Assembly (NCBI GenBank): GCA_001599295.1
Contig: BCGN01000004.1
Coordinates: forward strand, 310,346 to 374,345
DNA length: 64,000 nucleotides
Direction of reading: 5' to 3'
Source: Sporopachydermia quercuum
Taxonomy: Eukaryota > Ascomycota > Sporopachydermiomycetes > Sporopachydermiales > Sporopachydermiaceae
In this document: piece by piece, positions 21,233-30,150 of the stretch
Layout: every line of letters begins with the position of its first letter
Position numbering within the stretch: the first letter of the stretch is position 1
Position numbers and translations under genes: made by a program
Notes under the pieces: generated by a model
What the model was told of the DNA's origin: nothing
The model's input: the letters and a program-made list of their open reading frames with translations, nothing else
Database searches by the model: none

Positions 21233-23224
21233 ATGGGACGACTAAAGTCAACAACTACAACAGTGATATACAACAAATCAAGCAAGATGAGCTCAATAGA
21301 GAACGACTATGAAGTACTAGAACTGATAGGACGAGGTTCCTTCGGAAACGTCAGAAAAGTACGTAGAATATCAGATGGGAAGATAATGGTTAGAAAAGAA
21401 ATAAACTATCTTTCGATGAACCCCAAACAAAGATCACAACTTAACGCTGAGTTCTCAATACTGAGAGAGCTGAAACATCCTAATATTGTACAATACTATC
21501 ACCACGAATTAATACAAAATGACCACACTGTACACCTATATATGGAGTACTGCGAAGGTGGTGATCTGGCAGGTGTCATAAAGGAATGCAAGAAAACTGG
21601 AACTTACGTTCCTGAAGAATTAGTGTGGCGAGTATTCACTCAAACCCTTTTAGCCCTTCACAAGTGTCACTATGGCGTAGATGCTGCACCTGTAGACAAT
21701 CTATTTCAAATTGGGGAACTCACAAATGAAGAGCCTATCGGATACAACTCTTCAGTGACAGTGATTCATAGAGATATAAAGCCAGACAATGTATTTCTAT
21801 TAAAGAACAATTATGTCAAGCTTGGCGATTTTGGTCTGGCAAAAGTACTAGAAAGTGAGAACGATTTTGCTACCACGTACGTGGGTACACCTTATTACAT
21901 GAGTCCAGAAGTACTAATGGATGAACCATATACACCTCTATCAGATATATGGTCACTGGGATGTGTGATGTATGAGCTATGTGCTTTGCATCCGCCATTT
22001 CTTGCAAAAACACATTTACAACTTTCCAATCGCATCAAACAAGGAACTTACGACCCAATCCCGAATCACTACTCTCAAATGCTAAGAATGACGATTGATG
22101 CATGCATCACTATAGAGCCATCACACAGACCTTCAAGTGCATCATTGCTACAGTCTAATCCTATGAAAATGGTCAGAATGGATATGCGCCTGATGGAAAA
22201 AGAACAATATCTCATTGAATTAGAAGATCGACTGAGAATGGAAGACGCTGGAATCAGAGAAAGAGAGGCTACCGTAAATGCTCATTTAAATGAGCTTGGG
22301 GCAAGAGAAATGGCTCTGAACAAAAAATTCGAGGAGCTCAGCAGTGTGTATGAATCTGAGTACCAGTATCTTGTCGAACAGGAAGTTCAAAATAGACTGA
22401 GGGTTATCCTTCAGCAACAAGAGCTTGAGCAAAGTGAACACCATTTTTCGAATTCAGTACATACCGAGAATACAAGTCTTCAAGTAGTGGACTCTACAGA
22501 GGATTACGAACAAAGGCAGAAAGATTCCATAGCTCTGACACCATATGTGAACAAAAGATTAGGTGGAAGATTTCCTGGACTCAATTCACCTTGTGATATA
22601 AGTATGTCAATGACACCTTCTCCTAAATTATTGCGCGGACCAAGAACAAATCCCGAGCTAAAGACTCCATCTACAGATTTGAGAACACCGCTGAGAGTGA
22701 TTCCTTCAGACATATCTAGTCTGAACAGTATAAAAGGTCGTACATGTTTTGGAATTACAACAGTCCATGATCCATTAGATGGGACTGAAATTTCAATATC
22801 AAACACAGATTTGGGGACATATATAACAGCATCAACACCCATGAAGAATCCCGCTAGCCCCTCAAAATCATTATCAAGAAGAGTGAAGAACTACTCAAAA
22901 TCTCAAGACCAAGTAAGAAGTCAAAGTTCGTTGTCAAGCTATAACGATGTAAAAACACCAGGAATGAACACAGAATCGAAAAGATTACACTCAAATACTG
23001 ATATCATGTCTAGTCCTGGATTTGGATACGGATTGGGGGCAGCAGCTGCTAAGGCTAAAATTCTACAACTTAGTACCAATAGCCCTGTGACACCAATGTT
23101 GAAAGTCCTACAACCTCGTGAAGCTTTAGTTTCCGATTCAACGAACATGAGAGGACCAGTTGAATATAATGAAAACCAAACGCAAAGACCATATTTACCT
23201 GACTGGCAGCCATCATACAACTAA
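21233..23224 (+). CDS. KIN3: NIMA-related protein kinase Kin3
   Basis: Ser/Thr kinase of the NIMA/Nek family, acting in mitotic and DNA-damage control in fungi. 663 residues; MSSIEND (21287) is an alternative start and matches where the kinase domain begins. Kinase domain about residues 25-310: glycine loop GRGSFGNV, IMVRKEI with the ATP-binding Lys, HRDIKPDNVF near 178, GDFGLAKVL near 198, VGTPYYMSPEVLMDEPYTPL near 222, DIWSLGCVMYELCALHPPF. A predicted coiled coil (about 320-410) follows, as in Nek kinases, then a long Ser/Thr/Pro-rich tail with many TP and SP sites (for example TPSPKL, TPLRVIP), longer than yeast Kin3 (435 residues). Codon usage is like neighbouring genes. Confidence 0.93.
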   Translation: MGRLKSTTTTVIYNKSSKMSSIENDYEVLELIGRGSFGNVRKVRRISDGKIMVRKEINYLSMNPKQRSQLNAEFSILRELKHPNIVQYYHHELIQNDHTVHLYMEYCEGGDLAGVIKECKKTGTYVPEELVWRVFTQTLLALHKCHYGVDAAPVDNLFQIGELTNEEPIGYNSSVTVIHRDIKPDNVFLLKNNYVKLGDFGLAKVLESENDFATTYVGTPYYMSPEVLMDEPYTPLSDIWSLGCVMYELCALHPPFLAKTHLQLSNRIKQGTYDPIPNHYSQMLRMTIDACITIEPSHRPSSASLLQSNPMKMVRMDMRLMEKEQYLIELEDRLRMEDAGIREREATVNAHLNELGAREMALNKKFEELSSVYESEYQYLVEQEVQNRLRVILQQQELEQSEHHFSNSVHTENTSLQVVDSTEDYEQRQKDSIALTPYVNKRLGGRFPGLNSPCDISMSMTPSPKLLRGPRTNPELKTPSTDLRTPLRVIPSDISSLNSIKGRTCFGITTVHDPLDGTEISISNTDLGTYITASTPMKNPASPSKSLSRRVKNYSKSQDQVRSQSSLSSYNDVKTPGMNTESKRLHSNTDIMSSPGFGYGLGAAAAKAKILQLSTNSPVTPMLKVLQPREALVSDSTNMRGPVEYNENQTQRPYLPDWQPSYN

Positions 23225-23397
23225 CAAGATTCCGAAGAAAACGAAATGAAAAGAAATCTATAATACACTGCTTGTCACTTTTCAGCCGACAAAAATAATG
23301 AATATGTACCATAAATAATAATTCCCAATATATTTCTTCTTATCAACACACATATATATACAAGAACGATTGATTATTGATATTCAACTCCTAAATA

Positions 23398-23857
23398 TTA
23401 CCAAGAACCCTTTTGAACACCAGGGAGATCTCCTTCGAGAGCTTGCATACGGAATTGATACTAGAAATAATTGTTAGTAGAAGTTCAATCTAATCTGACG
23501 ATATGTAACATAAACAAGTGAAAAGGAAATCAGTTCATCAATACGTACTCTTCCTAGCCTGAACTTTTTCAAAACAGTGTTAGCAGTTCCTGAGGAAACA
23601 CATCTGTTTTTGATATGCGTGAATCTAGTAAATGTTGGCATCTTGGCTAATTGAATTTGAGCTTCAAGACGAGCGGTGATTGGTAGCTTTGGATTTCGCG
23701 AGATAAATCTCAAGGCCACTTGGGTCAACTCAGTTTCTGCAAACTTTTGTCTTCGAAAACTGTCTCTGATGACTTTATTGTTGATGAAAGTCCTTGGAAT
23801 TTGGACTCCCTTACTGTAGGAGATTCCCTTGATGTTTTTTGTGAAAAGGTTCTTCAT
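23398..23857 (-). CDS. MRP2: Mitochondrial ribosomal protein uS14m (2 exons)
   Basis: Small-subunit mitoribosomal protein. Exon 1 23549-23857, exon 2 23398-23460; intron 23461-23548 (GTACGT, TACTAAC, TTCTAG). The spliced product is 123 residues: MKNLFTKNIKGISYSKGV... and, across the junction, FRLGR|YQFRMQALEG...GVQKGSW, matching the yeast Mrp2 end (YQFREN...GVKKGIW). Conserved LRLEAQ-like ARLEAQIQLAKMP and IKNRCVSSGTA are visible. A longer in-frame start at 23953 would add 32 residues but the short start matches family length. Without splicing the C-terminus is lost. Confidence 0.92.
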
Positions 23858-24635
23858 TTTGTGTACACAGCTATGGCCCTTTGTCGAATTTACGCAAGTG
23901 TTCAATACTCCCAACAAGATGGAAAACCAACGATGTACATTCAAAAAATTCAATTATTTCCCAAGGTTCTCCTAGATCTTATCCTTTGAGTAATATCCAA
24001 CAATTTCATGAATCAGTTGTACCGTCAACTTACCCATTATTCATCAAATATTTCCATGGCACTGGTAATATAATAGAGGTACCATACATAAATCCACTAT
24101 TCTTATCACACTGCTTCTAAGACTGTTTCACAATGGCCGATGTAAGGTTGAAGCTGAAATGTACTGAGGTTTACACATACCGTATTTCGGGCATGAATAT
24201 TTCAGAACTAAATGCGAAGGAAGCGAGACGTGAGATGGCATAGCATGGACAGGCATCCGATTATGCCTGCGTCCAGGACCCTTGAACCGAAAGTTATAAT
24301 TGATGTCATCTTTCACTATTTGATTGAAGAAAAATCAGAATATACATCGGTTGAGATTAGATATAATTTGGTGGGAGTATGTGGTTTTAGAGAAACGTAT
24401 GTATGGTATAGAGCACTTAGAATTCTTGTGGAGTAACCATTCACATGCTCTTACTTATTCAACTGAGCTAGAAGGTTTCTCAAAGGAGAACCAAATGAAG
24501 CACGTGAGTTCCTATAAATCGAATTGTTGTCTTGCCGTGAAGAGAAGCATAATTCTTATCTACATAGTTGGCCATTAAGAACTCGAAATAAAGTACAGAA
24601 ACAAATACTGGTAATGAATTTTTTTTATGATTTAA
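23858..24635. other. Divergent region MRP2/RNH1
   Basis: About 780 bases. Several short plus-strand open frames (24212-24436, 24324-24578) have no recognisable features. A trial two-exon model from ATG 24134 ran into a stop at once. Nothing else is supported. Confidence 0.4.
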
Positions 24636-25649
24636 ATGAAAGGATTTTTGGCAATGGGAAGAGCTAGAAGAGGAGGTAATGCGGTCTACGCCGTTGCTAA
24701 TGGCAGACAATTGGGGTTATTCAAATCATGGGAAGAATGTCGAGACCAAGTTCATGGATTTACAGGAGCTAAATACAAGAAGTTCGTGACGCAGTTTGAT
24801 GCTATAAACTTTCTCAGACAACATGGCCTTGATGAAAAAGGAAGGCTGTTGCCCCAAATTTTACACGTGCCAGAGAATTTTCCAGGAGATAGCGGGAACA
24901 GTGATAGTGTGGAAATGAAACTTGATGCCTATGAACTCAAAAATGGTAATTTGTCTATGGGTCAATCTTATGAAAATTCATTTGCTATTGAGAAAAAACT
25001 GGGAGATAATTCTGGTAGCAATACAAAGTATGACGTACCAACGATTACCAATAGAGAAGCAGAGACTACTGATGAATTACTATACAAAAAAGTGTATACT
25101 GATGGTGCATGTAAATCCAATGGAACCACTAAGGCTGTTGCTGGATATGGAGTGTATTTTGGGCCTTCTGATAAGAGAAATATCAGTAAGCCGTTAGAAG
25201 GATCAGAACAAACGAACCAACGGGCAGAACTAACGGCTATCCTACGGGCGTTAGAGGTGATCTTGAAGGAAATAGCAGATAATGACGGTGATTTTGATAT
25301 AGTTTACACTGTAATGACAGATTCACAATACTCTATCAATTGCCTAACGAAATGGTGGAAAAACTGGGTGAAATGTGACTGGACAAAACCTGACGGACAG
25401 CCTGTGAAGAATTCTGATCTTATAAAACCAGCATTGCTATTGATCGATAGGATAAATGATTACTACAAAAAGAAAGACGAATCTCTTTTATTATCAATAG
25501 AGTATGTTGTTGGTCATTCTGGCGATGCAGGAAATGACAATGCAGATCGTCTGGCTAATGAAGGATGTGATAATTCACCTAAACTGTTGAATTATGCTAG
25601 TAAAAGTAGCAGGTATACCTCTGGAAAAGACAATTACAAGCCATATTAA
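24636..25649 (+). CDS. RNH1: Ribonuclease H1
   Basis: Degrades RNA in RNA-DNA hybrids in nucleus and possibly mitochondria. 337 residues (yeast 348). An N-terminal hybrid-binding domain is clear: YAVANGRQLGLFKSWEECRD then GAKYKKFVTQFDAINFL. After a low-complexity linker, the RNase H fold begins: YTDGACKSNG with the first Asp near residue 153, QRAELTAIL Glu near 196, MTDSQYSINCLTKWWKNW Asp near 228, and VGHSGDAGNDNADRLANEG with the final Asp. All four catalytic acids are present. MGRARRGG (24654) is an alternative start; the first seven residues add little. Confidence 0.96.
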   Translation: MKGFLAMGRARRGGNAVYAVANGRQLGLFKSWEECRDQVHGFTGAKYKKFVTQFDAINFLRQHGLDEKGRLLPQILHVPENFPGDSGNSDSVEMKLDAYELKNGNLSMGQSYENSFAIEKKLGDNSGSNTKYDVPTITNREAETTDELLYKKVYTDGACKSNGTTKAVAGYGVYFGPSDKRNISKPLEGSEQTNQRAELTAILRALEVILKEIADNDGDFDIVYTVMTDSQYSINCLTKWWKNWVKCDWTKPDGQPVKNSDLIKPALLLIDRINDYYKKKDESLLLSIEYVVGHSGDAGNDNADRLANEGCDNSPKLLNYASKSSRYTSGKDNYKPY

Positions 25650-26000
25650 TTAATTGGTCAATCTCTGATAGTATTTCATAACGCAGTACGAGCAGAATTA
25701 TATGTTGTTAGCTTTGTCTAGTATAAGCTAGTTCGTCAATAATCTTCGGATCATAAACCTCAGGGCGATTGAAAGAACAGAGATGATACTGGTTATCATA
25801 TATTTAATACCATACCGTAGCTTACATATACGCTGGTAGCATTATCAATATTATATTACAATCTGTAAGACACATAAATAAGCAATTTAATAAACGCTGT
25901 TAGATGAACAAAAAATATATATAATAGTAATTAATCCAGAATATATCTAGAAACAAAAAGAGATAGGCCTATTAATGAATTACAGCCAAAATAAACTCCA
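25650..26000. other. Intergenic, RNH1 3' flank
   Basis: About 350 AT-rich bases; nothing supportable. TTTATTTT follows the tRNA on the minus strand (25985-25995), a Pol III terminator. Confidence 0.5.
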
Positions 26001-26072
26001 AGCTCCACACGGGACTCGAACCCGCAGTCTTCGGCTTAGGAGGCCGATGCCTTACCTTTTGGCCAATGGAGC
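26001..26072 (-). tRNA. tRNA-Arg (anticodon CCU)
   Basis: Read on the minus strand: acceptor GCTCCAT pairing with GTGGAGC, D arm GCC...GGC, anticodon stem TCGGC/GCCGA around loop CTCCTAA (anticodon CCT), T arm GCGGG TTCGAGT CCCGT. Total 72 bases with no intron. It decodes AGG. The discriminator base reads T. A T-rich Pol III terminator follows. Positioned between RNH1 and TAF9. Confidence 0.95.
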
Positions 26073-26380
26073 AAATTTCTCAATTGCTCATACTTTTGAC
26101 TATTTAAGATAATCAAATGGATAAGCCCATTTCCTGTCTCAATACCCATACTTCTTTTTGACGGTACGTTTTATTCCCTTCTGCTTTCATTTCTCACCTA
26201 TCTATCCACTATGATTATTAGGGTATTCTACCATGACTTAATGCTCATTCAGTTATGATCCTGTTTGTGTGAAAGGACTATATCATTTTAGTTTCATCAT
26301 AATCAAAGGTTTTGCGAGCAGTTGATGCACACCTTTGCTTACCGGTTATAACTCATAGTGACAGAACACAACATCCTACA
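26073..26380. other. Intergenic, tRNA-Arg / TAF9
   Basis: About 310 bases carrying promoter sequence for TAF9 and upstream flank of the tRNA. No open frame or repeat of note. Confidence 0.5.
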
Positions 26381-26972
26381 ATGGAGCACGACAGAGAAAC
26401 CTCCATACCAAGAGATGTTCGTCTGATTCATTTGATATTTATGCAGTTAGGCATAGATTCGTTTCAAGAACATGTTCCATTGCAGATTATGGATTTTGCT
26501 CACAGTAAGTGTGATTGATTAGAATATCAGTGCTTCAAGCTGACTTCTTACTACTAGCGACATTGGCTCTTACTTTTTTTTTTGCCTTGTTGCACACATA
26601 TATTTTCTACTCCATCACTCAACTCAGTACGTATACTAACTAACCAATCCTTCAATAGGGTACACTCATAGTATACTAGCTGATGCTATATCTTATAATG
26701 AACATCGAAATAATACGTCACATTCTCATACAAATCCTCCTTTGAATTTGGAGGACGTGAGATTGGCAATTGCTGCAAGGACCAACTATCAATTTACTCC
26801 TGCTCCACCAAAGGAACTATTAATGGAAGTTGCAAGTGAGAGAAATAAGAGACCTTTACCACCTGTGATTCCTGGCTGGGGAACTAGATTACCACCAGAG
26901 AAGTATTGTTTGACTGCTAGAGAATACAATGTAGATGAGGAGTTGGAAGAAATGCAAGGAGACGAAGAATAA
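26381..26972 (+). CDS. TAF9: Taf9, TFIID/SAGA subunit (2 exons)
   Basis: Histone-fold subunit shared by TFIID and SAGA, pairing with Taf6. Exon 1 26381-26504, exon 2 26659-26972; intron 26505-26658 (GTAAGT; TACTAAC at 26634; AATAG). 145 residues (yeast 157). Exon 1 supplies SIPRDVRLIHLIFMQLGI and QIMDFAH; the junction gives HRYTHSILADA, as in the TFIID31 family. Exon 2 contains DVRLAIAARTNYQFTPAPPK, the conserved linker and AARTN motif, and ends in an acidic tail. The upstream in-frame stretch before 26381 has no family match and was excluded. Confidence 0.93.
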
Positions 26973-27574
26973 CGGATCTGAAAATAGTAAAAGAAAGGAA
27001 AGGAAGGAAGTAGATATAATTATGAGAATTGGATAATGTCAGAGTGGTATGTTTGATTGCCCAAGGGAGACTCCCTCCCTTTCTGGAGTTGTCCTGGTAA
27101 GGAACCTGTAACCTGATAAGACCTTGTATATTATGGTGTTTTAGACATTATGAAATAATAGATTTATTCATACTAAATTATCATGTTAGTATGTCTTGAG
27201 AAGTATGTCTAGCACAGTATAAAAAGGCGTTATGTATTATTTCCTTCGAAATGTTATGATCTCGACCCCCATTTGCTCTGTTGAGAGCAAACCATTGCTA
27301 TCCAAATAGTTGCGAGAATGAGAATCCCCTTTCTAAACGATGCCAAGAAGGCAATAGCACCGATAAATGAATCCATCTACTACAAGTTTCTCACCTATTT
27401 GCAGATATAAAAATTAGCTTTCTATTACTGATGTTACCTTAGTGGACCTAATATGTGAATAAATGAGTGGTAGCGAAGTGTCCAGAGTCTGCAAAGAATG
27501 CTCACCGAGTACCCCGGTTATCATAGGAAAACATTGTCGTTTCACGGGGCGTCTCAAGTCTCTCTTGTGCGCAC
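26973..27574. other. Intergenic, TAF9 / quinone oxidoreductase 3' flanks
   Basis: About 600 bases. The first 500 are AT-rich yeast sequence; from about 27490 the base composition turns GC-rich, as in the next gene, so the foreign segment probably begins here. Confidence 0.5.
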
Positions 27575-28381
27575 TCATTCCTGCGTCGACTCCTCAATAT
27601 GCAGAGCGAACCCGCGGGCACCAGGCGATTCCAGACCAGGTTTCAGTTCCATCGTCGGGATCTTGTAGTCGCCGCCGTTCTGTTTCCGGTATGGTATCGG
27701 GGCCACTGTTGTCAGCGTGTGCATACGTTCGCGGAGTTGTTCAGCAACGACCTCGAAGCTTGCTTCGTCCATTCGATCTGCCTTGTAGGCCACAAAAGGG
27801 GGAAGGACTGTGAAGCCGGGATAGAAAAGCATGCCGTGATTGATGGGAAACAGCAGATCTTCAATCCTACCGTTGACACCGCGCTCGGAGTAATGCTCGG
27901 GCCAGCCACCGGCAGTGACAATCAGCATTGCGCGCTTGCCCGTCATTTCGCCCTCGCCGTACCGGTCGCCCCAGCGACTATTGCTGTGTTCACCGATGCC
28001 ATATGCAAACCCACAGGCATAGACACGATCAATCCAGCCTTTGAGTATCGCGGGCATGGAAAACCACCATAACGGGAACTGGAGGATCACCACATCGGCC
28101 CAGCGGAGCTTGTCCTGCTCGACCTTGACATCCTCCGTGAGGCCGTTCTCCGCGAATTCTTTTGACGATGCGGAGCCAACAAGCAGTCGTTCCTCGGAAG
28201 ATACATGCGGAAAGTCGTCCCGGTCGACGGTCGCTTTCCAGTTCATGGTATAGACATCGGACACCTTGACATTATGTCCTTGTGCCTGCAGTTCTGCAAT
28301 GGCGACATCGAGTAAAGCACCATTGAGAGAGTGTCTTTCGGGATGGGCAAAGACTATCAGGACATTCATCGTGGAGGTCAT
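27575..28381 (-). CDS. Bacterial-type NAD(P)H:quinone oxidoreductase (flavodoxin fold)
   Basis: FMN/FAD-dependent quinone or nitroaromatic reductase of the NQO1/KefF/YhhX-type flavodoxin-like family. The frame extends upstream from a GTG; the first ATG is 28381, giving 268 residues, normal for the family (NQO1 is 274). Visible: NVLIVFAHPERHSLNGALLD at the N-terminus (flavin phosphate-binding loop), VILQFPLWWFSMPAILKGW near residue 93, GWIDRVYACGFAYG, and VTAGGWPEHYSERG. The gene is strikingly GC-rich: two sampled 60-base lines (27901, 27961) are 65% and 57% GC, whereas the host FRQ1 line 38101 is about 37%. No intron, complete frame. This and the bacterial-looking protein suggest horizontal transfer; alternative: assembly contaminant. 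Whether it is expressed is unknown. Confidence 0.85.
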   Translation of the reverse strand: MTSTMNVLIVFAHPERHSLNGALLDVAIAELQAQGHNVKVSDVYTMNWKATVDRDDFPHVSSEERLLVGSASSKEFAENGLTEDVKVEQDKLRWADVVILQFPLWWFSMPAILKGWIDRVYACGFAYGIGEHSNSRWGDRYGEGEMTGKRAMLIVTAGGWPEHYSERGVNGRIEDLLFPINHGMLFYPGFTVLPPFVAYKADRMDEASFEVVAEQLRERMHTLTTVAPIPYRKQNGGDYKIPTMELKPGLESPGARGFALHIEESTQE

Positions 28382-30150
28382 CCTGTCCTGGTTTATACGA
28401 AGAAAAAAATCAGGGAAATTCAAAACAAAGTGTTCAACTACGCCGTTTGAGCTATGCACTATGCTGTTGGCAACAGAAGTCTATAATGTATATCGCTTTC
28501 TGATTTGTTTTGAGGATTCTCCTTCTGAGTTTCGCTACAAGTCAAAGCATAACCATTTAGGAGCTGGCTGAAATCCTGACACTATATATAGACCAATATA
28601 CTTCTAGAATATATATCAATATCGCAGGTTTAACATAGCTACTGATATAAGTATAAACATATATGCCTAATTTTCAATCCTCTTACTATTGCAGCAATGC
28701 CGTTTGGAATCTGCTGGATCACGTTACTCCAGAGCTACATATGAAGCAGGAACAGTTATTATTAAGTTTCATGGTGACATGAGATTGTGTACTATTGTTG
28801 AATAACTTCTACTTGGAATGGAGTACTATCAATATCAACAAAAATGACATCCATTAGTAAGCAGAATGAATGCGTCATAGAATGGCTGAAACACTAGCAT
28901 CGCGTATAGGAATACCGGGGCTGTACCAACTAGTTAAGGATTGCTACATATATGGCAAGGTAGACTAACAGAAAGCTCACTATTCCTGAATGACCAATGA
29001 TTATTTGATTTGGTCTGTTTAGACTATAATTACATCGAGCAATGGGTTACTAATCGAAACCTCGTTCACCGTACAGATAACCATCTCAAGCATACCACTA
29101 GGCAAACACTTATAGTTGATTAGGTAATCATCCTTCACTATATTGATATTATTGTATTTTATTGTTGCATTATAATACCATAATGTATGGAGTTGATTAT
29201 ATTGGTTAATATAATGGCGTTACAATTACAATTACTATTACTATTACTATTGTCAGTAAATTCCTCATTAAAGGACAGTACTTCTTTATTCCTTCAAATT
29301 CTACCGATATTTTATAACTTCCTTCTCACTCACTTTTCTACCGAATCTTACAATTTCTGCTCCAATGATGAAATCAAAGAACAAGTAAAGAAAAAAAGCA
29401 ACTTTTGTCTGAACATTCAGAAGCAACTAATGAAAATCAATTAAATTCATGGAAAATAATTATTAAGAATGACAATAATATATACTCAGGTTTCATGAAT
29501 CGTCTCTGTCACATGTATTAATGCTATTCAGTTATTGTCTACTAAGCATGAACTATTGGATCATTGACATTTGAACCGATAGTTATTTTTCATTATTCTC
29601 TTGAAAACCCTTCGGACGACGTTTCGATCAGCTTTCTTTCATTAATAGATTAGTTTGGCTGGATGGAAGTGAAAAGAATAATTCATTAAACAAAAAACTT
29701 GTAATGATGAATGTATGAATAAATAAATACCGGCTGTAACCATTGTTGCCGCATGGAATAATGATGATACTGGTGTTCTCCCTTCCAAACTTTGTGGAGT
29801 ACTAATTTATGTCGTTCTTGATAAATCATATAGCTCAGACAATCATATCATACCTCCCAACAATCATTTGAATAAATCATTCAATTTATTATACAATTCT
29901 CCTGCATAATTTAATAATACAATACATAACATAAGATAATAATTAACATACCAGATAACAAGCAATATTAATATTAGATGCGGAGCTCTAGAGCTGACTT
30001 CTGATATCTTAAACTCGACTTTTATTCCTCCATCCTTTAATTTCCGTCTACTTAATCTTCGATTCACCCATAGCTCATATCACATTACTTTAACTAAGTT
30101 AAGTGGATATTGCATTGCAACTCATGTGTATACATTAGTTGTCAGCCTTA
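28382..30150. other. Gene-free stretch between quinone oxidoreductase and MYO1
   Basis: About 1.8 kb. Immediately upstream of the ATG the sequence reverts to AT-rich. A short tandem (TTACAA / TTACTA) repeat lies at 29220-29252. An 85-codon open frame at 29187-29444 is largely made of this repeat. A minus-strand membrane-like frame (29864-30067) begins at GTG after a stop and has no ATG. No gene is supported. Confidence 0.45.

Noticed and set aside
24134-24247. Two-exon model from ATG 24134 with donor GTAAGG and acceptor TTTCAG
   Set aside because: Splicing runs straight into a stop and there is no branch site.
27599-28571. Plus-strand open frames of 70-157 codons over the quinone oxidoreductase
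   Set aside because: They are antisense shadows caused by GC-rich third positions.
29187-29444. 85-codon Leu-rich frame
   Set aside because: Its start is encoded by a simple TTACTA-type repeat; no domain.
29864-30067. Membrane-like 67-codon frame, minus strand
   Set aside because: It begins at GTG right after an upstream stop and has no ATG; trial splicing gave no convincing protein.
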